Below, piece after piece: positions 1-8,203 of a stretch of DNA of 64,000 bases. The first letter of the stretch is position 1. Every line of letters begins with the position of its first letter. The stretch is from Paenarthrobacter ilicis (GTDB taxonomy: Bacteria; Actinomycetota; Actinomycetes; Actinomycetales; Micrococcaceae). The stretch covers positions 1,426,001 to 1,490,000 of the forward strand of contig NZ_JAFBCD010000001.1 of NCBI RefSeq assembly GCF_016907545.1. The letters are read 5' to 3'. The notes under the pieces were generated by a model, which ran no database searches, had not been told where the DNA came from, and worked only from the letters and a program-made list of their open reading frames with translations. The position numbers and the translations under genes are program-made.

Positions 1-46
1 CGGCGTGAAGGCAACTGCAGTAACCCGTTTCCGCGTAGGAAACTAG
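1..46 (+). CDS. tsf: Elongation factor Ts, C-terminal end (partial)
   Basis: Reading from base 2, the frame encodes GVKATAVTRFRVGN and stops at TAG 44-46. An aromatic/basic ending of the RFRVG type is characteristic of actinobacterial EF-Ts, the nucleotide exchange factor for EF-Tu. The gene enters from the left, and a strong terminator lies 10 bases after the stop. The position directly before pyrH-frr fits the usual rpsB-tsf-pyrH-frr order. Only 14 codons are visible, so the call rests on the tail motif plus gene order. Confidence 0.8.
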   Translation, partial: GVKATAVTRFRVGN

Positions 47-55
47 TAATTCATG

Positions 56-90
56 AAAAGGGGTGGTCACTTCGGTGGCCGCCCCTTTTT
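56..90 (+). terminator. Rho-independent terminator after tsf
   Basis: A stem formed by AAAAGGGGTGGTCAC and GTGGCCGCCCCTTTT (two G:U pairs) closes on a TTCG tetraloop at 71-74 and ends in a run of T. It separates rpsB-tsf transcription from pyrH. Confidence 0.9.
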
Positions 91-167
91 CATGCACCCG
101 TCCGGGTAGTATCTGCGCGGACCCACAGCACGATAATCTAGCCAGAGTCCACCAACGGGAAGGCACC

Positions 168-905
168 ATGGAAACCGTCAACACTGCAATCCAGCCGGAG
201 AAGACCCGCCGACGTGTACTTCTGAAACTGTCCGGCGAGGTCATCGGCGGAGGCAAGCTCGGCGTCGACCCTGAAACCGTCCGCGCCATTGCCAAGCAGA
301 TCGCGGCAGCCGTATCCGACGTCGAAGTTGCGATCGTCGTAGGCGGCGGCAACTTCTTCCGCGGTGCGGAATTGTCGCAGAGCGGCATGGACCGCTCACG
401 CGCCGACTACATGGGCATGCTGGGCACGGTCATGAACTGCCTTGCCCTCCAGGACTTCCTGGAGCAGGCCGGCGTGGAGACCCGTGTCCAGAGCGCCATC
501 ACCATGGGGCAGGTTGCCGAGGCGTACATTCCCCGCCGCGCCATCCGCCACATGGAGAAGGGCCGCGTGGTCATCTTCGGTGCTGGAGCCGGCCTGCCGT
601 ACTTCTCCACCGACACCGTTGCTGCGCAGCGCGCCCTCGAGGTGCACGCCGATGTGGTCCTGATGGCCAAGAGTGGCGTGGATGGTGTGTACACCGCAGA
701 TCCCAAGAAGGATCCCACTGCCGAGAAGCTCGATGTCCTCAGCTATGACGACGCTCTGCGCCGGGACATCCGGGTGATGGACCAGACCGCAATGACCATG
801 TGCAAGGACAACCAGTTGTCCATGGTGGTTTTTGGCATGGAGGGCGAAGGGAACGTTACCCGCGCCATCCTCGGCGAAACGCTGGGAACCCTGGTTAGTC
901 CCTAG
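168..905 (+). CDS. pyrH: UMP kinase
   Basis: Phosphorylates UMP to UDP with ATP in the cytosol, the first committed step from UMP to pyrimidine nucleoside triphosphates. The 245-residue product has the amino-acid-kinase fold signatures: LKLSGE near residues 19-24, VGGGNFFRG near 59-67, and the C-terminal region with [14 protein letters not shown] chose the ATG at 168 because GGGAAGG lies just upstream and the protein then has the family's usual length; the frame is open back to base 63 but that extension has no family features. It sits after the tsf terminator and upstream of frr, 116 bases apart. Confidence 0.96.
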   Translation: METVNTAIQPEKTRRRVLLKLSGEVIGGGKLGVDPETVRAIAKQIAAAVSDVEVAIVVGGGNFFRGAELSQSGMDRSRADYMGMLGTVMNCLALQDFLEQAGVETRVQSAITMGQVAEAYIPRRAIRHMEKGRVVIFGAGAGLPYFSTDTVAAQRALEVHADVVLMAKSGVDGVYTADPKKDPTAEKLDVLSYDDALRRDIRVMDQTAMTMCKDNQLSMVVFGMEGEGNVTRAILGETLGTLVSP

Positions 906-1021
906 CAAGGGCTAGGATATTTGAAGGACTGTCCGCCCTCCGGGGTGGATCCACACTGTGCATTTGTTGACCGTGCATTGCGGCCCGAAGTTGGGCAGCA
1001 CTATTTTCTGAGGAGAAACCC

Positions 1022-1579
1022 GTGATCGAAGAGACCTTGCTCGAAGCCGGCGAGAAGATGGACAAGGCGGTTGAGGTAGCCAAGGACGATTTCGCCACGA
1101 TCCGGACGGGCCGCGCCAATCCTGGCCTGTACAACAAGGTGATCGTGGAATACTACGGCACGCCCACCCCGCTCCAGCAGCTGGCCTCCTTCGGCGTACC
1201 CGATGCCCGGACCATCCTCATCACGCCTTACGACAAGACCGCACTGCGCGACATCGAGAAGGCCCTGAGTGACTCCGAGGTAGGCGCCAACCCGTCGAAC
1301 GACGGCAACGTTATCCGCGTGACGATCCCCGAGCTCACCAAGGAGCGCCGCAAGGAATACGTAAAGATCGTCAAGGGCAAGGGTGAAGACGCAAAGGTCT
1401 CCATCCGCAGCATCCGCCGCAAGGCCAAAGACACGCTGGACAAGCTGGTCAAGGACGGCGAGGCCGGCGAGGACGAGGGCGCACGCGCCGAGAAGGAACT
1501 TGATGCCCTGACCAAGCAGCACGTCGACGGCATTGACGAGCTGCTCAAGCGCAAGGAAGCCGAGCTGCTCGAGGTCTGA
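1022..1579 (+). CDS. frr: Ribosome recycling factor
   Basis: RRF splits post-termination ribosomes together with EF-G. The 185-residue product has the full family length. It shows the conserved TIRTGRANP segment near residues 27-35 and the later [22 protein letters not shown] core, where this copy reads [17 protein letters not shown]. Translation starts at GTG 1022, preceded by GAGGAGAAACCC, a good ribosome binding site. Its TGA overlaps the cdsA ATG by one base (1579), so the two are probably translationally coupled. Confidence 0.97.
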   Translation: MIEETLLEAGEKMDKAVEVAKDDFATIRTGRANPGLYNKVIVEYYGTPTPLQQLASFGVPDARTILITPYDKTALRDIEKALSDSEVGANPSNDGNVIRVTIPELTKERRKEYVKIVKGKGEDAKVSIRSIRRKAKDTLDKLVKDGEAGEDEGARAEKELDALTKQHVDGIDELLKRKEAELLEV

Positions 1580-2514
1580 TGAATCAGGCAGAGCCGGCAC
1601 CCGCGGGGCGGGTCCCGACACGCGACACCCCCAAACGCGCCAGGCGTGTGCGGGTCAACCCCACACCCAAGGCGGGCCGCAACCTTCCGGCGGCTATCGG
1701 CGTCGGGCTGGCAATGCTGGTGGCAGTCCTGGGTGGACTGCTGTTCCTTCCGCTGGGGTTTGTCCTCCTCACCACAGCTTTTGGTGTTTTGGGTGTTTGG
1801 GAAGTTTTCCGCGCTCTTGAAGCGCAGGGCACCAGGATGCCGATCATCCCCGTGATGGTGGGCAGCCTGGTGATGCCGGTGTCTGCCTATTTTGGCGGCC
1901 TTGAGGGCCTGCTGTTCACCATGACAGTGAGTTCGGTGGCCGTTCTTCTGTGGCGCTCCATTGAGAGTGCCACAGGTGCTCCGCGGAGTGTTTTTGCCGG
2001 AGTGTTCACGCTTGCCTGGATTCCGTTCCTGATCAGCTTCGCGTCGTTGTCCCTGCATTCCAGCGGCGGGGTAACTCCCGTTGGCTTCTGGCCCGACGGT
2101 ATCCCTGAGGGAGCCTGGCAGATTGCGGCGATGCTGCTGCTGGTGGTCTCCAATGACACGTTTGGCTACATTGTTGGCGCCACCTTCGGCAAACACCCCA
2201 TGGCACCGAAGATCAGTCCCAAGAAATCCTGGGAGGGTTTCGCTGGTTCAGTCGGGGGAGCCATGGTGATCGGTGTCCTGGCATGCATCTTTGTGCTCGA
2301 CAGGCCGTGGTGGATGGGGCTTATCCTGGCGATCGGCATGGTGGCAGCTGCCACGGCCGGAGACCTTGCCGAATCCATGGTCAAGCGGGAGCTGGGCGTC
2401 AAGGACATGAGCAGCATTCTGCCCGGCCACGGCGGAGTCATGGATCGCCTGGATTCCATCGTGTTTGCCGCCCCCGTAGCCTATATTCTGTTCGCGCTGC
2501 TCAGCGGCGTTTAG
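1579..2514 (+). CDS. cdsA: Phosphatidate cytidylyltransferase (CDP-diacylglycerol synthase)
   Basis: Integral membrane enzyme that makes CDP-diacylglycerol from phosphatidic acid and CTP, the branch point for phosphatidylglycerol, cardiolipin and phosphatidylinositol synthesis. The 311-residue product has a basic N-terminal tail of about 40 residues, then a series of hydrophobic helices. The C-terminal family signature is intact (SMVKRELGVKD followed by ILPGHGGVMDRLD), including the HGG and DRxD residues. The start overlaps the frr stop by one base. A 21-base gap leads to the DivIVA-repeat gene, so all four genes from pyrH may be partly co-transcribed. Confidence 0.95.
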   Translation: MNQAEPAPAGRVPTRDTPKRARRVRVNPTPKAGRNLPAAIGVGLAMLVAVLGGLLFLPLGFVLLTTAFGVLGVWEVFRALEAQGTRMPIIPVMVGSLVMPVSAYFGGLEGLLFTMTVSSVAVLLWRSIESATGAPRSVFAGVFTLAWIPFLISFASLSLHSSGGVTPVGFWPDGIPEGAWQIAAMLLLVVSNDTFGYIVGATFGKHPMAPKISPKKSWEGFAGSVGGAMVIGVLACIFVLDRPWWMGLILAIGMVAAATAGDLAESMVKRELGVKDMSSILPGHGGVMDRLDSIVFAAPVAYILFALLSGV

Positions 2515-2535
2515 CAATCCAGTGAAGGAAAATCA

Positions 2536-3120
2536 GTGCCCGTGGATATTCGACGCCAAATCCCCGCAACCTTTGACCGCGTGGAACGCAGCAAATACGG
2601 CTACAACGCCAAGCAGGTGGATGAATTCCTCCAGCGGGCCCGGACGTCCTTCGAAAACCCAGTTGGCACTGCCGACCAGGTAACCAGTTCTGATGTGCGC
2701 GCAGTGGCTTTTGACCCGGTCAAGGGCGGCTATGACGCACACAGCGTTGACGCAGCGCTGGACAGGCTGGAGGATGCATTTGCCCGGCGTGAACGGGATG
2801 ACCTGGTCACCCAGCAGGGAGAGGAAGCCTGGCTCCGCCAGATCGGCAAGTTGTCCGGGATCCTCCGGGGACGGCTGCACAGGCCCGACGGCGAACGGTT
2901 CCGACGCCCGGCCGGCAAGCGGACGCGCAGTTACAACGTGGAGGATGTTGACGCCCTGTGCGCTGAGCTCATTGGCTATTTGGAGAATGACCAGCAGCTG
3001 AGCGTGGACACGGTGCGGAGATCGGTATTTCGCGCTGCCAAGGGTGATGATGGCTATGAAGAGGCGCAGGTTGATGCGTTCCTGGAACGCGTGGTGGAAC
3101 TCATGGCGGCCATCGACTAG
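2536..3120 (+). CDS. DivIVA-domain repeat protein
   Basis: A 194-residue soluble protein containing several copies of the DivIVA N-terminal core. The clearest are KYGYNAKQVDEFLQRA near residues 20-35 and DDGYEEAQVDAFLERV near the C terminus. Diverged copies (GGYDAHSVDAALDRL and RSYNVEDVDALCAEL) lie between them. True DivIVA/Wag31 has one such domain plus a long coiled coil that marks curved membranes and poles; this protein has no long coiled coil. It fits the actinobacterial family of DivIVA-repeat proteins of unknown function. GTG 2536 is preceded by GAAGGAAAA. The 3' end overlaps the convergent gene by four bases. Linkage to cdsA hints at a cell-envelope role (inference). Confidence 0.8.
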   Translation: MPVDIRRQIPATFDRVERSKYGYNAKQVDEFLQRARTSFENPVGTADQVTSSDVRAVAFDPVKGGYDAHSVDAALDRLEDAFARRERDDLVTQQGEEAWLRQIGKLSGILRGRLHRPDGERFRRPAGKRTRSYNVEDVDALCAELIGYLENDQQLSVDTVRRSVFRAAKGDDGYEEAQVDAFLERVVELMAAID

Positions 3121-3833
3121 TCCCCTTTACCAGGGGTAGGGGACACCGGACGGTTGTTCGCCCACACGGCGAAGTACCGCCGGCCGCCCCTGAACAGCGT
3201 GGTTCCGAAAAACACCAACGCCGCCGCCAGTGCCACCACTGCCGCCAGCGTTACCGCTGCGCCGAGGGCAACCATGGCGGAGCCGGTCAACAGGCCGATC
3301 AGGGCTGAGTTGGCTGTTGCCATGAACACCATGCTGCTGCCCGCCACCTGGCTGAGATCCTTGCGTCCGCCCAGGAAATAGTAAGTGGTTTTTGCCCCTT
3401 CCTCGTCGTCGTGGAAGCCGGCCATGAAGTACTTTGCTATTCCGGGGTCCATGTCCACATAGGCGGCGCGCAACCGGTTCATGGCCATGACGTACATCAG
3501 GTCTTCCATGCCCACGCTCATCACGCGGACCTGGGTCAACAGGCCCACCACCACGTCGATGCCCAGGATTGTCAGGGCGAAGGCCCTGAATGAGTCCGAA
3601 AACTGGGTGGCTTGCCCCACCAGCGCCACGCTTAGCAGACTGGCCGAGGTGAAGGTCAGGAACATGCTGATACGCGTAAGGACCTCACCTTGGGTGGTGC
3701 TCCTGGACGCCAGCAAACTCCAGTGTTCGGTGGCCAGTAGCTGCGCCCGGACACTGGGCGGGATTTCGGATGGCCCCGGGGGAGGTTCCGGGCCAGGCAT
3801 CCCTGCTTCCTCGGACATGGCGCTATTGTCCAC
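3117..3833 (-). CDS. Putative four-helix membrane protein, function unknown
   Basis: A product of up to 238 residues with a Pro/Gly-rich acidic N-terminal tail. Hydrophobic stretches lie around residues 55-75 and 83-103, and a long pair around 165-210, consistent with four membrane spans. A polar loop of about 60 residues in the middle (MNRLRAAYVDMDPGIAKYF and following) is probably cytoplasmic. I do not recognise a functional motif. The start is GTG 3833; an ATG at 3818 is an alternative five codons in. It is convergent with the DivIVA-repeat gene, overlapping its stop by four bases, and is separated from the symporter operon by about 50 bases. Confidence 0.65.
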   Translation of the reverse strand: MDNSAMSEEAGMPGPEPPPGPSEIPPSVRAQLLATEHWSLLASRSTTQGEVLTRISMFLTFTSASLLSVALVGQATQFSDSFRAFALTILGIDVVVGLLTQVRVMSVGMEDLMYVMAMNRLRAAYVDMDPGIAKYFMAGFHDDEEGAKTTYYFLGGRKDLSQVAGSSMVFMATANSALIGLLTGSAMVALGAAVTLAAVVALAAALVFFGTTLFRGGRRYFAVWANNRPVSPTPGKGD

Positions 3834-3885
3834 CCGGTGGGCGGGACGGACAACAGGCCCGGACTGACGGGCAGCACGTTTGCCG

Positions 3886-5352
3886 CTACCTTTCCGTAGC
3901 CACCGGCCGTTCCGGGACGTGAAGGCGCGACATGATCCGGTTCACGGCTGCGGGCACCCGTTTCCGCGTGGCTGCGGACACGGCTACCGTAACCGTGAAT
4001 GCAGCGGGGACACTCCAGGCAGCAGGCTGGGCCAACCACGCGGGTGCCTGGGCTGCGCCCATCATCGTCCCAGCCACCATGGCGCCGCCGCACAGCAAAG
4101 CTCCGGTGGCCATGCCCGCTATGGCTCCGGCGTCCGTGAGCCCACGCCACCAGATGCCCAGCAACAGCACCGGGCAGATCGTGGAGGCCGTGAAGGCGAA
4201 CACCAGTCCCACGCTTCCGGCCAGCGCCAACGAGTCGGTCATGAAGGCAAAACCCAAAGGAACGACGGCGGCAAGCACCGCTGCGAGCCGGAACCCTTTG
4301 ACGCTTCCACCGAAGAGGTCCTGGCTGATGACGCCGGACAGGGACACCACCAGACCGGAGGTGGTGGAGAGGAAGGCGGCGAATGCCCCGGCCACTACCA
4401 AAGCGGACAACGCGTCTCCCAGCACGCCGCCGATCAACGTGCCCGGGAGCAGCAGCACCAGGGCATCGGCCTGTCCGGATTGCGCGAGTTCCGGTGCGAA
4501 CATACGGCCGAGGGCGCCGGACAACGTGGGGAAAAGGTAGAACACTGACAGCAGGCCCAGCACGATCAGTGTGGTGCGTCGTGCCGATTGACCGTCCGGG
4601 TTGGTGTAGAACCGCACCAACACGTGGGGGAGGCCCAGGGTGCCGAAGAGGAGGGCCACCATCAGGGAGATGTGTTGGTAGGCCCCCGCTGGGTCTTGGC
4701 CGGTGGGGTTGACGGGCAATTGTGCCTGCGGTGCAACGGAATTTCCGGCCAAAACAAGCAGTATGAACACCACGGGAACGGCCAGGGCCGTCAGTTTGAG
4801 CCAGTACTGGAACGCCTGGACGAACGTGATGGAGCGCATCCCTCCGGCCACTACCGTCAGGCAAACCACCACCACCACCGCTGTTGCTCCCACCCAGGAG
4901 GGCAGGCCGGTGGTGATGCGGATGGTGAGGGCCGCCCCGTGGAGTTGGGGCACGATGTACAGCCACCCCACAGCAACCACCACCAGGCTGGTAACGCGCC
5001 GGACCGTGGCGGATTCCAGCCGGGCTTCGGTGAAATCCGGGATTGTGTAGGCGCCTGACCGGCGCAGGGGAGCGGCAACGAACAGCAGGAGCATCAGGTA
5101 CCCGGCGGTGTAGCCCACCGGGAACCAGAGCGCATCAGTACCGGAGAGCAGGATCAGCCCGGCCACTCCCAGGAAGCTGGCCGCTGAGAGGTACTCGCCG
5201 CCGATCGCGGAGGCGTTCCACCAAGGCGGGACGGTGCGGGACGCAACGTAGAAGTCCCCTGTTGTCCGGGAGATGCGCAGACCGTAGAAGCCGATCACCG
5301 CCGTCGTGATGGAAACGGCAACGAAGGCAAACAGTCCGACGGCTGGGTTCAT
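3886..5352 (-). CDS. Sodium:solute symporter (acetate/carboxylate type)
   Basis: A 488-residue member of the solute:sodium symporter family related to ActP and MctC-type monocarboxylate permeases. It has about 13 hydrophobic helices, the GDFYVASRTVPPWWNA entry segment, the GEYLSAASFLG helix, and the LPHVLVRFYT segment shared with acetate permeases. By homology it would import acetate or another short carboxylate with Na+ or H+; the exact substrate cannot be read from sequence. The ATG at 5352 overlaps the TGA of the upstream small membrane protein in an ATGA quartet, which fixes the start; the open frame upstream is spurious. It is the last gene of a four-gene unit led by a histidine kinase and is paralogous to the divergent actP at 8200-9819. 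Confidence 0.88.
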   Translation of the reverse strand: MNPAVGLFAFVAVSITTAVIGFYGLRISRTTGDFYVASRTVPPWWNASAIGGEYLSAASFLGVAGLILLSGTDALWFPVGYTAGYLMLLLFVAAPLRRSGAYTIPDFTEARLESATVRRVTSLVVVAVGWLYIVPQLHGAALTIRITTGLPSWVGATAVVVVVCLTVVAGGMRSITFVQAFQYWLKLTALAVPVVFILLVLAGNSVAPQAQLPVNPTGQDPAGAYQHISLMVALLFGTLGLPHVLVRFYTNPDGQSARRTTLIVLGLLSVFYLFPTLSGALGRMFAPELAQSGQADALVLLLPGTLIGGVLGDALSALVVAGAFAAFLSTTSGLVVSLSGVISQDLFGGSVKGFRLAAVLAAVVPLGFAFMTDSLALAGSVGLVFAFTASTICPVLLLGIWWRGLTDAGAIAGMATGALLCGGAMVAGTMMGAAQAPAWLAQPAAWSVPAAFTVTVAVSAATRKRVPAAVNRIMSRLHVPERPVATER

Positions 5353-5711
5353 TGGTCGCCCACAAGATCGCGGTAGCGTGCCTCGTTCCGTGCGGCCGCG
5401 CGGTTGTAGAGCCAGGCACTGAGCCCGATCACCGGGTAGACGCCCACCCCCAGGGCCAGCCAGTCCAGCGGAATTCCCAGGATCCTGATCTCCGCGACTC
5501 CGGGACCGTAGACCAGGAAGAGGGCAAACACGGCCAGGATCACCAGGAAGCCGCAGGCCACCACCATGGACAAGCGCAACTGGGTGCGGATCAATGAGCG
5601 GACGTAGATCCGGGCGGAGTCCGATTCGTCGGGCGCCTCCCGGGATGTCTGGAGCCGCCCGGATGCCAGTGGGGCCAACTGCCGCGGTGCGGTGACACGG
5701 ACGCGGCTCAT
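5349..5711 (-). CDS. Small membrane protein partner of the symporter (DUF485-like position)
   Basis: A 120-residue protein with an Arg-rich, disordered N terminus of about 45 residues and then two hydrophobic helices (MVVACGFLVILAVFALFLVY and the WLALGVGVYPVIGLSAWLY region). Size, two-helix layout and 4-base ATGA coupling to a downstream symporter match the DUF485/YjcH-type partner that precedes ActP in many bacteria, although the sequence is diverged. The start at 5711 is set by the ATGA overlap with the stop of the response regulator. The role is inferred to be assembly or modulation of the permease. Confidence 0.75.
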   Translation of the reverse strand: MSRVRVTAPRQLAPLASGRLQTSREAPDESDSARIYVRSLIRTQLRLSMVVACGFLVILAVFALFLVYGPGVAEIRILGIPLDWLALGVGVYPVIGLSAWLYNRAAARNEARYRDLVGDQ

Positions 5712-6427
5712 CCTTGCGGCCGGATCCGGGTGGACTGCAGTTTGTCCCGGACCGACGGTAGGTGCCGGCGGCTGATGGGCAGCTCCGCCCCGGAGACCGC
5801 CACACTGGGACCGGTGGCTGCCAGCCTGAGATGCTGGACGTGGCTCAGGGCAATGAGGTAAGAGCGGTGGATCCGGATGAAGCCGGCATCCGCCCATTTT
5901 TGCTCCAGATCGCTCAGTGGGACCCGGATCAGGTAACTCGCTTCGCTGGTGTGCAACCGGGCGTAGTCGCCCTGGGCCTGCACATAGGTGACGTCGTCAC
6001 GCCGGATCATGCGTGTTGTGCTGCCCAAATCCACGGTGATCATCTCCGGGGCGGGAGCGCCGTCCTTAATGAGGTCGCTGATCCTGTCCACTGAACGGGT
6101 CAACCGCTCGGCGCGCAGGGGTTTGAGCAGGTAATCAATGGCAGCGAGGTCGAACGCTTCCAGCGCGCAGTCTTCATCCGCCGTGACGAACACAACCGCC
6201 GGCGGGTTACTGCTGCGGGCGATGACGCGGGCAATGTCCAGGCCCGAGAGGGCCGGCATGTGGATGTCCAGGAAGACCGCGTCAATGGATTCCGTTTCCA
6301 GCGTCCGCAGGGCCTCGGCTCCGGAGGAAGCGCGATGAATGGAACCGATCCGTTGGTCCCTATCCAGGAGGAAAGCGAGCTCCTCCACCGCGGGGAGTTC
6401 GTCATCAGCGACGAGCACGTTGATCAT
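5708..6427 (-). CDS. LytTR-family response regulator
   Basis: A 239-residue two-component regulator. An N-terminal receiver domain carries the acidic pair D8-D9, the phosphoacceptor D54 (in FLDIHMP), the conserved Thr of FVTADE and the Lys of YLLKPL. The C-terminal LytTR DNA-binding domain spans about residues 135-235, with RIHRSYLIAL typical of the family. LytTR proteins usually bind pairs of short direct repeats upstream of target promoters. The gene follows its kinase by 22 bases and overlaps the small membrane protein by ATGA. The likely targets are its own symporter operon and/or the divergent actP unit. Confidence 0.92.
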   Translation of the reverse strand: MINVLVADDELPAVEELAFLLDRDQRIGSIHRASSGAEALRTLETESIDAVFLDIHMPALSGLDIARVIARSSNPPAVVFVTADEDCALEAFDLAAIDYLLKPLRAERLTRSVDRISDLIKDGAPAPEMITVDLGSTTRMIRRDDVTYVQAQGDYARLHTSEASYLIRVPLSDLEQKWADAGFIRIHRSYLIALSHVQHLRLAATGPSVAVSGAELPISRRHLPSVRDKLQSTRIRPQG

Positions 6428-6449
6428 GTTTATAGACTAGCCCGGCGGT

Positions 6450-7643
6450 TCAGGCGTCGTGTCCCGGCTGCGACTTGGGTACCCGGAGAGTTATCAGGGT
6501 GCCTTCGCCGGGAGCGGTGTCGATGACCAGTCCATGGTCGTCCCCGTAGACCTGCCTGAGCCTGGCGTCCACGTTCCGGAGCCCAACGTGGTCTCCATCG
6601 GTGTGTCCTGCCAGGACTGACCGCAGGTGCTCCGGGTCCATCCCCACGCCGTCGTCTTCGATGGTGACCTCAGCGAACGCCCCGGAATCGTTGGCGGAAA
6701 TGGTGATGTGTCCGGGGCCCTCCTTGGCTTCGAGTCCGTGCCGCACAGCGTTTTCCACCAACGGTTGGAGGCTGAGGAAGGGGATCACGGTGCTGAGGAC
6801 CTCCGGGGCGATCCGGAGGCTGACCTGGACCCGCTCGCCAAAGCGCGCCCGTTCCAAGAGCAGATAGCGGTCAATGCAGCGCAGTTCCTCCGCCACCGTG
6901 GTGAAATCGCCGTGCCGGCGGAACGAGTAGCGGGTGAAGTCCGCGAACTCCACCACCAGCTCACGCGCACGGGCAGGGTCCGTGTTGATGAAGGAAGCGA
7001 TTGCGTTCAAGGAGTTGTAGATGAAGTGGGGGCTGATCTGGGCGCGCAGTGCCCGGACTTCCGCCTCCATGAGCAGGGTCCTGGACGATTCCAGCTCCGC
7101 AAGTTCGAGTTGCGCTGCGATCCAGTCGGCCACTTCACTGGTGGCCCGGACCAGCCCGGCTCCGGCCGACGGCGCCAGGGCGGCCACCGATCCCACCACC
7201 CTGGAGCCGGTCTGGATGGGAGCGATGACCGCGCTGAACCCGTGCCCCGGTTTGCCGTCCGGGGAGCTCCCGGCATGGGGAACCACCACGGTCCGGCCGC
7301 TGCTCAATGCTTCCACGGCAAGCGGCATCAGCGATGGCCGCAGTTCCTCGCCCGCGCCGTCCCAGGCCAGCACGGAGTCGCCATTCGTGATGGCCAACGC
7401 GTCACAGCCCAGGAGTGCGCGCAGTTGCTTGCTCGCTTTCGCCGCTCCGGCGGGTTGGAGGCCGCCGCGAAGATGCTGGCCGGCCCGGGATGCCGCGTGG
7501 AGGGTGTTGTAGGTGGCGCGCTCAGCGTCGGTGCCAAGGTCCCGGAAGGAGCGGATCACTTTGAGGCCAACGCCCACGACGACGGCGACGGCCAGCACGA
7601 TGACGGCGATCGCGGCGGCTGTGAACAGCGGGGAGTCGGGCAT
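6450..7643 (-). CDS. LytS-type sensor histidine kinase
   Basis: A 397-residue kinase with one N-terminal membrane helix (about residues 8-30), a GAF-like sensory region (about 45-175), the HisK motif QISPHFIYNSLNAI with phosphorylated H206, and a HATPase domain (VENAVRHGLE N-box, DDGVGMD and GLRNVD G-boxes). With only one helix and a cytoplasmic GAF-like domain it may sense an intracellular signal or monitor the linked transporter. ATG 7643 is chosen because it leads directly into the membrane helix; the longer frame to 7724 is unsupported. It heads the unit kinase-regulator-small membrane protein-symporter, divergent from DUF485-actP. Confidence 0.9.
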   Translation of the reverse strand: MPDSPLFTAAAIAVIVLAVAVVVGVGLKVIRSFRDLGTDAERATYNTLHAASRAGQHLRGGLQPAGAAKASKQLRALLGCDALAITNGDSVLAWDGAGEELRPSLMPLAVEALSSGRTVVVPHAGSSPDGKPGHGFSAVIAPIQTGSRVVGSVAALAPSAGAGLVRATSEVADWIAAQLELAELESSRTLLMEAEVRALRAQISPHFIYNSLNAIASFINTDPARARELVVEFADFTRYSFRRHGDFTTVAEELRCIDRYLLLERARFGERVQVSLRIAPEVLSTVIPFLSLQPLVENAVRHGLEAKEGPGHITISANDSGAFAEVTIEDDGVGMDPEHLRSVLAGHTDGDHVGLRNVDARLRQVYGDDHGLVIDTAPGEGTLITLRVPKSQPGHDA

Positions 7644-7756
7644 AGAGCCAGCGTAGCCAATACCGGCGCCGTGATCCCGCCGCTCGGCGCAGGGGCGCGA
7701 CCGTTGAGCGACGGTCACCGGCAAAGCTCTGGAAGCGGGCCCCGCTGACAGTCAAT

Positions 7757-7772
7757 AGTGATTGCAGTCACA
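7757..7772. promoter_or_regulatory. Candidate CRP/GlxR-type site upstream of the acetate permease
   Basis: AGTGA-TTGCAG-TCACA matches 9 of the 10 arm positions of the CRP-family consensus TGTGA-N6-TCACA. It lies in the divergent region between the kinase (start 7643) and the DUF485 gene (start 7823), about 50 bases before the latter. The match is read directly; binding is inferred. Confidence 0.55.
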
Positions 7773-7822
7773 GTGGGGCCGTGTGTGGAGTCACTGTGGA
7801 CACATCACAACCAGGAGGAACC

Positions 7823-8203
7823 ATGGGTAATGAGGCCCACCCCCAGGACGCAACAGCGTCCGTGGACTTCCAGGAAGTCCAGCAATCGGAACGGTTCAAG
7901 ACTCTGCGGAAGCGGCACCGCAGCTTCGTCTTCCCTATGGCCGTTGTATTCCTGATTTGGTATTTCGCGTACGTTCTTCTGGCCGCTTATGCCGTTGACT
8001 TCATGTCCACAAAAGTGTGGGGCAATATCAACATCGGTTTGATCCTCGGCCTTTTCCAGTTCGTCACAACGTTCGGCATCACAGCGTGGTATGTGAGCTA
8101 TTCCAACAAGAAGCTGGATCCAATAGCGGCCGAAATACGCAATGACATTGAAGGCCACCAGTTCGACAAGGACGGCAACGTCATCAGCGGGGGAACCAAA
8201 TGA
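7823..8203 (+). CDS. DUF485 membrane protein, ActP partner
   Basis: A 126-residue protein with a polar N terminus of about 45 residues, two membrane helices (VFPMAVVFLIWYFAYVLLAA and INIGLILGLFQFVTTFG), and a polar tail. This is the YjcH/DUF485 pattern encoded directly before acetate permease genes. ATG 7823 follows a strong AGGAGGAACC site. The stop overlaps the actP start as ATGA (8200-8203). A CRP-like site lies about 50 bases upstream. The biochemical role is not established for the family; co-occurrence suggests a small subunit or stabiliser of the permease. Confidence 0.9.
   Translation: MGNEAHPQDATASVDFQEVQQSERFKTLRKRHRSFVFPMAVVFLIWYFAYVLLAAYAVDFMSTKVWGNINIGLILGLFQFVTTFGITAWYVSYSNKKLDPIAAEIRNDIEGHQFDKDGNVISGGTK

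Noticed and set aside
3880..4966. Several frames on both strands overlapping the first symporter gene
   Set aside because: The symporter has clear family motifs and a coupled start; the others have Arg/His/Pro-rich shadow composition.
7795..7809. A second CRP-like site before the acetate permease (TGTGG-N5-TCACA)
   Set aside because: The spacer is five instead of six bases and one arm is off consensus, so it is probably chance.
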